Positions 16,833 to 25,049 of a DNA stretch of 39,754 nucleotides are shown in pieces. The translations under genes and the position numbers were made by a program. Position 1 is the first letter of the stretch; each line of letters begins with the position of its first letter. This DNA comes from Fibrobacterota bacterium. GTDB lineage: Bacteria > Fibrobacterota > Chitinivibrionia > Chitinivibrionales > Chitinispirillaceae. The notes beneath the pieces are model-generated. The model worked only from the letters and a program-made list of their open reading frames with translations. It ran no database searches and was not told where the DNA came from. The DNA lies in assembly GCA_003164335.1 (NCBI GenBank), contig PLTF01000053.1:2153-41906 (forward strand), written 5' to 3'.

Positions 16833-17867
16833 TCAGCGCAGCCGCGGCGTACGTACCGCCATTTTAGGCGCACCTTCATAGCCGAGGCTGCCCCAGAGCG
16901 AAACGGCATGCGCAGAACAAACGGCAAGACAGCGACCGCAGCCGATGCAAAGCTCTTTCCGGACCACATGGCGCTTATCCGGGAAACCGGTAATCGCCCC
17001 GGGAACCGGGCAGGATAACGCACATTCGCCGCAGCCGTTACACGAGGTATCGATATTCGCCCTGGGCCGCGCCTTTACAAGATCGACGAAGCACTTCGAC
17101 GGACACCGGTAGGCCGCCGCAAGGAAATTCTCGCCGGGAGTCCGGTAGTCAAGAGCAGGCAGATGATCGTTCATGGTTATGGCCCCGGAGGGGGTAATAT
17201 CCACGCATTCGCCGCATGAGGTACACCCCACCGAACAGCATGACGACACCCAATCCCCTTCATCATGGTTATTGCAGGCAAGAAAAATCTTGTGCACATC
17301 CGGAATTATCGAAATAAGGTGGCGTGGGCAGGCGCTGACGCAGGCCCCGCATCCGTTGCATTTTCTTCGGTCTACCAGGGCGACACCGCCCTCATTGATA
17401 GAGAGGGCGCCGAAGGGACATTCCCGCACGCAGGAGAGAAAGCCAAGGCACCCGTCAATACAGGCCTTGGTACTGTTATCGAGAAGCAGTGCGGCACGGC
17501 AATCGACCATCCCCTCATAGTTTGCCCGGTGCGGGGCTTCGCGGTGTCCTCCCCTGCAATGGACCGCCGCTATTGCAGCTTCAGCCGGCTGCGCATTGAT
17601 TTCAAGAGCGTCGCCAATCGCATGTGCCGTTCGCGGACCGCCCGGAATGCACCCGAGAGGACCGGCTTCCCCGCCTGTCACCGCTTCTGCATAATCGGTG
17701 CAACGGGGATAGCCGCATACCCCGCAATCGAGATCGGGCAGCGTCCGGCGAATTCGGTCAAGCCGGACGTAAAAAGGCTTCTTCCTGAGACCCGCAATAA
17801 TCCCGAAGACGCTGCCGGTCACGGCCATAACGCCTGCAGTAAGGATCATCGGAATAAACATGGTCAT
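16833..17867 (-). CDS. rnfB: RnfB-like electron transport subunit with extra ferredoxin domain
   Basis: This 344-aa protein has an N-terminal membrane anchor (about 5-26) and then the RnfB-specific cluster motif C48-x2-C51-x4-C56-x16-C73 (CGVCGYPRC). A region of several ferredoxin-type motifs follows (CIDGCLGFLSCVRECP, CNGCGACVSACP, CSVGCTSCGECVD), and a C-terminal pair CNGCGECALSCP and CIGCGRCLAVCS gives two more [4Fe-4S] sites. It therefore keeps its iron-sulfur wiring fully, unlike the other subunits. RnfB accepts electrons from ferredoxin on the cytoplasmic face. It is the last gene of the C-D-E-A-B operon. Confidence 0.88.
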   Translation of the reverse strand: MTMFIPMILTAGVMAVTGSVFGIIAGLRKKPFYVRLDRIRRTLPDLDCGVCGYPRCTDYAEAVTGGEAGPLGCIPGGPRTAHAIGDALEINAQPAEAAIAAVHCRGGHREAPHRANYEGMVDCRAALLLDNSTKACIDGCLGFLSCVRECPFGALSINEGGVALVDRRKCNGCGACVSACPRHLISIIPDVHKIFLACNNHDEGDWVSSCCSVGCTSCGECVDITPSGAITMNDHLPALDYRTPGENFLAAAYRCPSKCFVDLVKARPRANIDTSCNGCGECALSCPVPGAITGFPDKRHVVRKELCIGCGRCLAVCSAHAVSLWGSLGYEGAPKMAVRTPRLR

Positions 17868-17878
17868 GGTACCTTTGC

Positions 17879-18466
17879 TTATTGAAATGTTTTCAGAATG
17901 CCGATAATGACAAGCGCCAGCAGACCGGCGCTACAGAGCTCCTGAGCAACCGGAACCTGCCCCCTCGGTTTGCGCTCCGAGGAAATTTTCTGGCTGATGC
18001 CGTTATAGAAAATTGCCATGAGCGCATAGGCCAGGCTTATTTCAATCCCGGATATAACAAAGGTCGCGATGGAGCCTGGAGTATCCTCCCGGTAAAACGG
18101 CAATGAAGACAGTCCAAGCACCAGGGCAATGACGGCTGCCCTTGAAAACGCGCGATTCCTTTGCGCAGGCCGGCCATCGGTCCACAAGATCTCTCCAGCA
18201 AGTGCGCATGCGAGGACCGTTGCCGCAAATGCCGCAGCAGCAAGGAACCTCGCATGAAGCGGTCCCATACTGTAAACCGACAGGAGCCCGGCGGATAGTG
18301 CGCCAAGGATCACCATGACGGAAGCCGCTGCAAGCACGGGAACAAGGGGGCCAAGTCTTTCAAACGGCTCGATTTCCGAACGGCTGCCGAGGCGCCATTT
18401 GAGAAAGGAGCGGTCGGCCAGGACCGCCGTGAGCGCTGCTGCTGCGCAGAGGGAAGGGTCGGTCAT
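17879..18466 (-). CDS. rnfA: RnfA-like membrane subunit, divergent
   Basis: This 195-aa protein has six predicted transmembrane helices and the size and operon position of RnfA. It is divergent. The usual LGxCP motif near the N-terminus is absent (the region reads LADRSFLKWRLG). A second cysteine is probably retained at C87 (VLACALAG, at the place of the usual NCAVLG). In canonical Rnf two cysteines each from RnfA and RnfE bind a [2Fe-2S] cluster in the membrane. A longer open frame exists upstream, but the ATG at 18466 slightly overlaps the rnfE end, as expected in this operon. Confidence 0.72.
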   Translation of the reverse strand: MTDPSLCAAAALTAVLADRSFLKWRLGSRSEIEPFERLGPLVPVLAAASVMVILGALSAGLLSVYSMGPLHARFLAAAAFAATVLACALAGEILWTDGRPAQRNRAFSRAAVIALVLGLSSLPFYREDTPGSIATFVISGIEISLAYALMAIFYNGISQKISSERKPRGQVPVAQELCSAGLLALVIIGILKTFQ

Positions 18467-19062
18467 CGTGCATCTCCCTTCCATCGGGCAATGGCCGCAT
18501 CGGCGATGAACGACGCCAGTGCCAGAAGGATAAGGGCTCCGGGGACCGTAGCAAGAAAGTGAACCGGATTGAGCTGAAGGAGTCCCGGATTCCGGAAGGC
18601 ACTCTTCTCTATCAATTCGCGCAGTCCGCAAAGGACGCAGAGAAGCGCCGCGAACCCGAGCCCGGTGACGATTGCTTCCAGTGCCCATCGGGTCATCCTT
18701 TTTTTCTGCTGCGGCACCGGCGCATCGGCGATCAGCACTGCGGCAGAAATGACAAACGGAACGACGTCCGAAAACGGCATCGGTTCAACGACGCGAAGCA
18801 GCGAAACTCCCATGCCTGCAAGGATCGCCATGCCTGCCCCGATGAATGCACCGAGACCGATGCGGCTATTTCTGGGCAGGCGGGGCGCAATGCGCGCGAT
18901 GACGATGATCGTCGGCAACAGTGCAACGGCGCCGGTAAGTCCAAGCACCAGAGCCGCACGCATCGATCTGCACTCGATAAGAGGGAGGCACAGCCCTATG
19001 CCCAGAAGCGGAAGTTGTGCGCCGTACAGGACGCTTGCGTCGGAAACTTTACTCGATACCAT
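18463..19062 (-). CDS. rnfE: RnfE-like membrane subunit, divergent
   Basis: This 199-aa protein has about six transmembrane helices and is homologous in layout to RnfA. The N-terminal cysteine region is partly kept (LLGIGLCLPLIEC, C25 and C31). The second canonical cysteine motif (NCxILGRA in the family) is replaced by ISAAVLIADAP. The gene overlaps the ends of rnfD and rnfA by a few bases each, so translation is coupled. Assignment rests on position, size and the helix pattern including GFAALLCVLCGLRELIEK, which matches the family's conserved 'GxRE' helix. Confidence 0.75.
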   Translation of the reverse strand: MVSSKVSDASVLYGAQLPLLGIGLCLPLIECRSMRAALVLGLTGAVALLPTIIVIARIAPRLPRNSRIGLGAFIGAGMAILAGMGVSLLRVVEPMPFSDVVPFVISAAVLIADAPVPQQKKRMTRWALEAIVTGLGFAALLCVLCGLRELIEKSAFRNPGLLQLNPVHFLATVPGALILLALASFIADAAIARWKGDAR

Positions 19063-20165
19063 TACAACTCCTCTGCGGGCGTCATGGATTCTTCCTCATC
19101 GGGCTCATGCCTCGCAACGTGCTCGGGAATCGTTTCGAAAGGTTGCCCTGCGGGAGCCCGTGCAACGAAGCGATGCCGGCCGCCGAAGGGTACCTGCTTG
19201 AAACAGCGATCAAAAAAGGGAACCGTGAGATTCATGAGGAGAACCGCGTGCATGGCGCCGTCGTTGGCATTGCCGAATTTGCGGAAGGCAACGGCCAGGG
19301 CTCCGCAACCCGCTCCGAACAGGAGACGGCTGCGCCTGGTCCCCGGTGAGGTGACCGGATCGGTTGCCATGAAAAGGGAGACCAGCGGTATTCCGCCCGT
19401 CAAAACCATGGTGAGGGCAGCGAGAAGCGCGGAAGCGGTAAACAATTGACCGGTGCCGGATGTCGCCCATGAAAGCAGAAAGGTGCAGCCAAGAAAGGAA
19501 AGCGGCACCGCACCGTCGATGATCCGCAGGATCCAGAGCGCGCCGGCACCCAGGAGGAGTGCCGCAACCGATGAGGAACCGAGCCACCCTCCGGCATAGC
19601 CCACGAAAAGGTTGACGACCGTGTCGGAAGAACCCGGACCCCCGGCTATCCTTGCCGACCCGGCAGCGGCAGTCATAAAGAACGCAGGAAAGGTAAAAGC
19701 GCAGAAGGCGCGCCCGGCAAGGGCCGGATTCAGGAAATTACGCCCGAGACCGCCGAACGCCATCTTGACCACCGCGATGGCAAACACCGCGGCAAGCGGA
19801 GCCGCCCAGAAAGGCAGCGACGGCGGGAGTGAGAGTGCCAGGAGCAGGCCGGTAAGACAGGAGGAGCCGTCGAATGAGGGCAAGGAGCGATCCCGGAGGG
19901 CAACGATCAGCCATTCCGTTGCAGCAGCCGCAATAACGGCACCTGCAATCGAAGCAAGCGCTGAGATTCCGTACAGGGCAACGGAAAATCCAGCAGCAGG
20001 CAGGAGCGCAGCGCAGGTAACCAGCATGATTCGTTGCACGGTTTCCACGGTGCGGCTGTGCGGCGGAAAAGACACGGTGAGAACCGGCGCAGCGATCGGC
20101 GTAACCGGCACGCTGCCGCTCTCGCTTACGCCAATTTCCAGGGCATCGTCATTATTCGCCGTCAT
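19062..20165 (-). CDS. rnfD: RnfD-like membrane subunit without the flavinylation motif
   Basis: This 367-aa protein has the RnfD/NqrB pattern: about nine membrane helices and the conserved FGGLGRNFLNPALAGRAF segment. In canonical RnfD and NqrB an FMN is attached to Thr in an S-G-A-T motif soon after this segment. Here the corresponding region reads ARIAGGPGSSDTVVNLF and contains no SGAT or TGAT. The start at 20165 has GGCGGTGT before the ATG and overlaps the end of rnfC by a few codons. Its stop overlaps the rnfE start, so there is no room for rnfG, which usually follows rnfD. Confidence 0.85.
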   Translation of the reverse strand: MTANNDDALEIGVSESGSVPVTPIAAPVLTVSFPPHSRTVETVQRIMLVTCAALLPAAGFSVALYGISALASIAGAVIAAAATEWLIVALRDRSLPSFDGSSCLTGLLLALSLPPSLPFWAAPLAAVFAIAVVKMAFGGLGRNFLNPALAGRAFCAFTFPAFFMTAAAGSARIAGGPGSSDTVVNLFVGYAGGWLGSSSVAALLLGAGALWILRIIDGAVPLSFLGCTFLLSWATSGTGQLFTASALLAALTMVLTGGIPLVSLFMATDPVTSPGTRRSRLLFGAGCGALAVAFRKFGNANDGAMHAVLLMNLTVPFFDRCFKQVPFGGRHRFVARAPAGQPFETIPEHVARHEPDEEESMTPAEEL

Positions 20166-21501
20166 ACACCGCCTTCGCCGCAGGGGCGCCATTCCAGCGC
20201 GGCAGCCGGCTTCGCAGCATTTTGCCGTAAGCGATTTGTTGCACAAGATTTATCCCTGCAGGGCAGACCCAGGCGCAGCAACCGCACTGGATGCACTCCA
20301 TTATATACCATTCATCAAGCTCATCGACGGCACCGGTAGTCACTAACCGTGAAAGCCGCGCGGGTTCAAGACGCACCGGACATACCGCCCGGCACCGGCG
20401 ACAGCCGATACAGGGAAGGGTCGATGGCGCAGGCATTGCACCAAGGGGCATGAGCGAATTCACGGTTTTGGTAATCGGGGTTTCAGGATCCTGCACCGAT
20501 CTGCCGGAAAGCGCCCCGCCGAACAGCAATTTTTTCATGGCCCCGAGATCGACTCCGCAGACCTCAAGCAGGCAGCGGGCGGGCGTTCCGATCGGTACGA
20601 GGAGGTTTTTCGGCAGGGACACCAGGGGTCCCGCGATCGTGACAATCCGCCAGATGCTCGGAGTCAATTCGGTCACCGCCTCGGCAACGGCAACTGCGGC
20701 CGCAATGCCGACCACCGTGCACCCCGCTTCTGCGGTTGATGCTCCTTCGCAAAGCTCGATCCCCCGGCATGCGGCAAGCAAAAGCCTATCTTCCTGAAGC
20801 GGATAGCGCGCTTTCTTCAGTTTGAGTACCGAATAATCCTTGAGCCCCTCATCGGCAAGAAGCGCAGAAATCGCATCCGCAACCACCGTGCGTTTTTCAT
20901 CGATGACAAAAACGGCATTTTCCGCTCCCACGATATATTTGCATATTGTCAACCCAAGGACGGCCTTTTGCGGCTGCTCGACAAGGAGGCGCGCATCTGC
21001 GGAGGAATACCCTTCAGTCGAGAGGGCATTTATGTACAGGGTGTCGGTTCGGCGCTCCCGCCCCTCCCACAACCGGTCGGCAAGCGGTGACCCGTTGTCG
21101 ATAATGCCGCCGAGACGAATCTTTTCAACGATCTCGGCAGGGGTGGATTCATGCCACGCCTTATCATAGGGTATCGGTGAGGCGAACTCATGGTTCCCGT
21201 CATTTTCAATAGTTACGCTGACCGCGTTTCGCTGCGCCGAATAAGGATAACGGGCGACATCGGTCACGACACCGGAGACTGAAGCGTGAACCGATACGGC
21301 GCCGGCATTCGAGGGAGATCCGATCCGGCAGCCCATTGCGACATGGTCTCCGATTTGCACTGCCGGATCGGAGGGTGCCCCATCGTGCTGAATCAGCGGG
21401 ATGGTAACGTGGGAAAGCGCAGGAAGTGTTTCAACAGGGATATCATCGGTACTCCAATTGGGCTTCAGATAAATCCCGCCGGAAAATCTCTTTTTCTTCA
21501 A
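20152..21501 (-). CDS. rnfC: RnfC-like subunit with degenerate nucleotide/FMN loop
   Basis: This 449-aa protein has the RnfC order: an N-terminal barrel-sandwich domain, an SLBB-like and Rossmann middle, then two ferredoxin motifs, CIGCRRCRAVCP (C364, 367, 370, 374) and CIQCGCCAWVCP (C403, 406, 409, 413). The FMN/NADH site appears lost. The usual GGAGFPT loop reads GGIIDNGSP (131-139), and the usual NGAECEPY reads NALSTEGY (158-165). The later GTPxRxLxE segment is recognisable. It is the first gene of the operon and divergent from the DUF4416 gene; a promoter should lie at 21502-21607. The electron donor or acceptor may not be NAD(H). Confidence 0.85.
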   Translation of the reverse strand: MKKKRFSGGIYLKPNWSTDDIPVETLPALSHVTIPLIQHDGAPSDPAVQIGDHVAMGCRIGSPSNAGAVSVHASVSGVVTDVARYPYSAQRNAVSVTIENDGNHEFASPIPYDKAWHESTPAEIVEKIRLGGIIDNGSPLADRLWEGRERRTDTLYINALSTEGYSSADARLLVEQPQKAVLGLTICKYIVGAENAVFVIDEKRTVVADAISALLADEGLKDYSVLKLKKARYPLQEDRLLLAACRGIELCEGASTAEAGCTVVGIAAAVAVAEAVTELTPSIWRIVTIAGPLVSLPKNLLVPIGTPARCLLEVCGVDLGAMKKLLFGGALSGRSVQDPETPITKTVNSLMPLGAMPAPSTLPCIGCRRCRAVCPVRLEPARLSRLVTTGAVDELDEWYIMECIQCGCCAWVCPAGINLVQQIAYGKMLRSRLPRWNGAPAAKAVYDGE

Positions 21502-21607
21502 AACCGGTTCTCCTCAACAGGCCGGAAGCCCATAACCCGGGCTCCGGGTGGTTAAAATCTACAAACAGCTGCGATGGAATGCAAGGTTATTCAATTATTT
21601 TATTGCC

Positions 21608-22153
21608 ATGGGAACCGCAAATCCTGCAGAACAGGTAAAACTATTTGTTGCTGTCATGTATGCACCGGATTTCGATCTTGCCGGGATAGCTGACCGTCTT
21701 GCGGAGCGCTTTGGCGAAGTCGAATTCGGGTATGGCCCGGTTCCTTTCTCCTGGAGCGACTACTATGCGCCCGAAATGGGCAGCGGGCTTCAGAAAACCT
21801 ATTGGTGCTTTGCCGGAATGCTCAATCGGGAAGACCTGCCGGGCATTAAACTTTGGACCAACGAAATCGAAACCTCCTTCGCCATCAACGGGAAGCGCTC
21901 GGTGAATATCGATCCCGGCTATCTGGCGCGCGATAAGCTGGTGCTCGCCTCCACCAAGGATTTCTTTCACCGCCTGTACCTTGGACAGGGAATCTACGGC
22001 GAGGTCACGCTCCATATGCGCGAAGGAGTCTACCGAATCTTCTCCTGGACGTACCCTGATTTTCAGGAGAAAAGCCTGCATGAGTTGCTCATTAAGGCGA
22101 GGGCAAGCCTGGTCGGAGAACTTCGCAAAACAGCTGCTATTGGTAAAAAATAG
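21608..22153 (+). CDS. DUF4416 family protein
   Basis: This 181-aa soluble protein matches DUF4416 in its N-terminal KLFVAVMYAP segment, FGYGPVPFSWSDYY, NIDPGYLARDKLVLAS and YRIFSWTYPDF. The family is widespread in deeply branching bacteria and has no assigned function. An upstream in-frame ATG (21548) exists, but the sequence before residue 21 is not family-like, so 21608 is preferred. It is divergent from the Rnf operon. Confidence 0.88.
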   Translation: MGTANPAEQVKLFVAVMYAPDFDLAGIADRLAERFGEVEFGYGPVPFSWSDYYAPEMGSGLQKTYWCFAGMLNREDLPGIKLWTNEIETSFAINGKRSVNIDPGYLARDKLVLASTKDFFHRLYLGQGIYGEVTLHMREGVYRIFSWTYPDFQEKSLHELLIKARASLVGELRKTAAIGKK

Positions 22154-22200
22154 AGGGGCTCCCCACCGGGTGCCCCTCTATCCGGAATCTCATTTCCGGA
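22151..22200. terminator. Two adjacent hairpins between convergent genes
   Basis: TAGAGGGGC/GCCCCTCTA (22151-22180) begins at the DUF4416 stop codon, and TCCGGAA/TTCCGGA (22181-22200) follows directly, with GGATTTTT after it. They probably terminate DUF4416 and the convergent Met/His-rich membrane gene. Confidence 0.7.
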
Positions 22201-22215
22201 GGATTTTTGCAAGCT

Positions 22216-22680
22216 TCAGGATTGTGGTCCGGCTGCAGCCCGTATCTGGTCGCCAATCCTGAACAATGCATAGAGTGCGGTCCCTGCTATCCCGCAGAGC
22301 AGCAGTACCGGCACCCACAGGGCATTGAATCTGCCGAGAGCAGCCATGTCCATGCACACCAGGATCGTCAGAAGGATATTCACCAGAGCAAATACCATCA
22401 GGAACACGATAAAAAGCCCCCGATGGAACATGCGGTGCTGCATGAAATCTTGCTGGAACGCCATCCGGCCCTCCCGCATGCCAGGCATCCCCTGCCAGGG
22501 TCCCATCATGCCGTGCCGCTCGCCGCCAAATTCCGCTCTATCCCTTCCTTCATGGCCGGGTATCATCTGGTGCATGCTGTCGCCTCCGACGCACTGAACC
22601 GGAGGCGGGTTATCCTGGGAAAAAGCTGTACAGGCAAAAACAAGCGCCAGGAGAGGAAAAACCTTCAACCAATTATTCAT
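22216..22680 (-). CDS. Met/His-rich two-helix membrane protein with signal peptide
   Basis: This 154-aa protein begins with a signal peptide (WLKVFPLLALVFACTAFSQ). The exported part up to about residue 85 is very rich in Met, His and Gly (HGMMGPWQGMPGMREG, QHRMFHRG). Two transmembrane helices (about 88-110 and 120-140) end the chain. Met/His clusters often bind copper or other soft metals, so a metal-handling role is possible; no family is recognised. A strong AAGGGGGAA ribosome site precedes the ATG at 22680. Confidence 0.75.
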   Translation of the reverse strand: MNNWLKVFPLLALVFACTAFSQDNPPPVQCVGGDSMHQMIPGHEGRDRAEFGGERHGMMGPWQGMPGMREGRMAFQQDFMQHRMFHRGLFIVFLMVFALVNILLTILVCMDMAALGRFNALWVPVLLLCGIAGTALYALFRIGDQIRAAAGPQS

Positions 22681-23118
22681 ACTTCCCCCTTTTCGTGAGG
22701 TGGTGGTTGGAAAGACCGCTTAGCGGATATGAAATAAGCACGCCGGCTGCCGGCTTTGGCACTATCCGCCATTGCGGCCCCATGCTTTGTTTATCATGTT
22801 ATTTGATCGTCGAACTCTTTGAATTGTGACGCGGGTGAGAATAAAATCATTAAGATGTAGTTATCCGCCCATATAGAATTTGAGTTATTTCTGAGGTGGG
22901 AAAACCATTTACAATGGTTTTCCCTGGCCTGAAGCCCCCAAGGCGGGTCTTCAGGCACACCCTTTCCTGCAAAAGGGGGCGGCGGTGTCTGCCTGCGGCA
23001 GACGCTCGCCCCCTTCCGCAACGCCATCTTCCATGGTAGAAAAATGCTGAAAAGGCAAAGCCGGCAAATCAAAACAGTACATATTTACAGTACATAATTG
23101 AGGATAAAAAGCGCAGTT
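22681..23118. other. Gap at the edge of the defence operon, with a family I repeat
   Basis: No gene is supported. It holds the upstream region of the Met/His-rich gene, family I copy C, and the 3' side of the defence operon. If hsdR followed hsdS, as in some type I loci, it would begin here, but no such reading frame exists. Confidence 0.7.
22898..23043 (-). repeat. Family I structured repeat, copy C
   Basis: On the minus strand it runs from TTTTCTACC through GCGTTGCGG. Hairpin 1 is GGGGGCG and GTCTGC paired with GCAGAC and GCCCCC. Hairpin 2 pairs GCCTGAAGACCCGCC with GGGGGCTTCAGGC. The last hairpin is GGGAAAACCATT/AATGGTTTTCCC. In the last hairpin both arms differ from copy A in a matching way, keeping the stem intact. 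Confidence 0.88.
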
Positions 23119-24600
23119 TCATTCTTTAGTGCCTTTAACCAGCTTTGAATCGGTAATGACTAATGATCCTGAGAGAAGACGGGGAAGGAGGGTATCGCGA
23201 AGTTGAGATAAGCCTTCTATCTGTTTTTCCGCAGCAAGACACAAGTTAAAAGTTGGTTTTATTAAAGATGCAAACTTGCCAGCGATTATCGATGGCGGAA
23301 TAACAAGTCTCATTGAATAAATATGATTTCTGTTTGGTGTGGGAACCGCTGATCCAGCATTAAAACGTTCAAAGCCTAACGCTTGCAATAATAAGTAAGC
23401 ATGGTATGGATTGGATATCTTATAATCTTTTATCAATAATGTGGTATTCAATGGCCAAAAGTCCTCTTGCACAAACGTAGTAATACCAAGCTTGCCACTT
23501 CGTCCGGTAACAACTCCCGGACCCTTAACTTTAGCCTCATCGTTCGTTCCATCCTGGCCACTATCTGCAATCAATGGATATGGGCGGTCGAATCGAACCG
23601 CTTTAGGCAAGTCAAAACCTCTTTGCAAAACAAGTAAATCATCCAGAGGCCCAACCCTCCACCCCTTCGGAATCTCCCCCAACTCGCTCCTCTCAAACCC
23701 CTCCGGAAAAAGCTTATCGATATCCTCCGGCAATCCGGTCTTTTTCCCCGCCGCTTTTTTCCTCACCGGATCAAAATCCACGAACCAGCTCTTGAAAATC
23801 GCCCGCGCGATCTCTTCGAGTGTTTGGTTCATGCGGCGGTTGAGCTCGATTTTGTCATCGAGGGTACCGAGAATATGGGCAATAGCGCGTTGTTGCTCAA
23901 GGGGAGGCAATTTAACAGGCAACTTATAGAAATCTTCACGACTAGTTGAGGGAATCGCAGACCCACTGTCCATACCATTGATATCATAGGTAAGAAGGCA
24001 ATAATATGCCCAACGCAGATCCATTTCTATTTTTGGCTCCAGATAAAAGGCCGTATCAATTACAAAAAAGGGCTGGGCAGAATAATGAATGCCGCGATAT
24101 GCGCCTTTGCGTCCAATGATGACTCCCGGATGTTTGCAAAGAGGTTCGCTATGCCAGCCTATCGGCCCATTTGTTCCATAAACCTGGTATCGCCCTTCGT
24201 CATTACAATAATCACGCAGCGATTTGCCATATTCTAATGAGGCAATATCACCCCATTCGAAGTTTTGCCAGTTATCCATCATTTGAGTGCTTCTATTTTT
24301 CTTCTGGACAATCCTACAATCCTTTTCTATTATCTTCCTGAACCCTTCCTTCGTTCCCGCCCAATCCACCACATCCACCCTGAACGGCAAATCCGATTCG
24401 CTGAAGGCTTCTTTCAAATCCGCCAATCGCACTGCTTCCAGCGGTTTTTCGGTCATGACGACCAGGTCGAGGTCGGAAGAGTCTTTCGAGGTCCATTGAA
24501 CACGGGAACCAAACGCACGGACTTCACACTCCGGTACCTGCGCTGCCAGGATCGCTTTGACTGTTTCCAAATCTTTGGGACTAATGTCAATTGGCGTCAT
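23119..24600 (-). CDS. hsdS: MntA-like nucleotidyltransferase fused to HsdS specificity subunit
   Basis: This 493-aa fusion has residues 1 to about 105 forming a minimal nucleotidyltransferase: GSRVQWTSKDSSDLDLVV is the GS-x10-DxD active site, with a third Asp in FRVDVVDW. The part from M107/M108 is a complete HsdS. TRD1 is at about 110-230. The central conserved region is LPPLEQQRAIAHILGTLDDK with an ARAIFKSWFVDFDP helix. TRD2 begins at GWRVGPLDDL, and a final conserved helix ends LRDTLLPRLLSG. HsdS recognises DNA for a type I methylase. The first domain matches MntA, the antitoxin that AMPylates HepT; the gene just upstream is HepT-like. Loss of a stop codon probably joined the two genes; internal starts at 24282/24279 could also give HsdS alone. 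Confidence 0.9.
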   Translation of the reverse strand: MTPIDISPKDLETVKAILAAQVPECEVRAFGSRVQWTSKDSSDLDLVVMTEKPLEAVRLADLKEAFSESDLPFRVDVVDWAGTKEGFRKIIEKDCRIVQKKNRSTQMMDNWQNFEWGDIASLEYGKSLRDYCNDEGRYQVYGTNGPIGWHSEPLCKHPGVIIGRKGAYRGIHYSAQPFFVIDTAFYLEPKIEMDLRWAYYCLLTYDINGMDSGSAIPSTSREDFYKLPVKLPPLEQQRAIAHILGTLDDKIELNRRMNQTLEEIARAIFKSWFVDFDPVRKKAAGKKTGLPEDIDKLFPEGFERSELGEIPKGWRVGPLDDLLVLQRGFDLPKAVRFDRPYPLIADSGQDGTNDEAKVKGPGVVTGRSGKLGITTFVQEDFWPLNTTLLIKDYKISNPYHAYLLLQALGFERFNAGSAVPTPNRNHIYSMRLVIPPSIIAGKFASLIKPTFNLCLAAEKQIEGLSQLRDTLLPRLLSGSLVITDSKLVKGTKE

Positions 24601-25024
24601 TGCTGCCGCTGTTTCTCCGTTTCAATTCATTGAGCACGAAGCGCATGTCCTGGAGGAACGGGTCAACGACCGACAGTATTTCCATTGCCTTATCCTCATC
24701 ATAGGTATGGCTCGTTATGTTCCGCTTATCGCGATATTCCTTATACGCAGGGGCCCCGCGAATGAGCCCGGCTTCCTGGGCGGTGCGCATGAGGTCCATA
24801 AAAGCCATTTCACTGAGTTCCGACGGATTGGCGACAATTTGGCCAAGCTGACGTTTTATCATCTTAACGGCAAGTTCATAGGTAAACTCAAATGCCTGGA
24901 TGACAGCCGCACGGAATTGCAACTTGAGGTCGTAGTTTTCTTCGGCCATCTCGGAATTATAAAAGGAGAGGCTCTTTTCAAGCTGTCCGATGGCTTTTTC
25001 AAAGGGTGAAACGTCGAGGTTCAT
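24587..25024 (-). CDS. HepT-like HEPN protein (HI0074 family)
   Basis: This 145-aa all-helical protein is of the 'nucleotidyltransferase substrate-binding' HEPN family. It has the signature R-x4-H-x-Y in KRNITSHTYDED. In the HepT/MntA toxin-antitoxin system this motif is the RNase site, and its Tyr is AMPylated by the antitoxin. Its stop overlaps the fused nucleotidyltransferase-HsdS start by 14 bases, so the two are translationally coupled. GGAG precedes the ATG. Sitting between hsdM and hsdS is an unusual place for such a gene. Confidence 0.9.
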   Translation of the reverse strand: MNLDVSPFEKAIGQLEKSLSFYNSEMAEENYDLKLQFRAAVIQAFEFTYELAVKMIKRQLGQIVANPSELSEMAFMDLMRTAQEAGLIRGAPAYKEYRDKRNITSHTYDEDKAMEILSVVDPFLQDMRFVLNELKRRNSGSNDAN

Positions 25025-25049
25025 ACGATTATAGCTCCATTGGAATAAT

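Noticed and set aside
16307-16867. Plus-strand 186-codon frame overlapping cutA
   Set aside because: It runs through a palindromic repeat and then out of frame across cutA, whose own frame matches a known family.
22898-23043. Considered whether the hairpin series could be a CRISPR array or a riboswitch
   Set aside because: There is no regular repeat-spacer spacing and no cas gene, and the same structure occurs at intergenic sites not leading any common gene type, so a dispersed repeat fits better.
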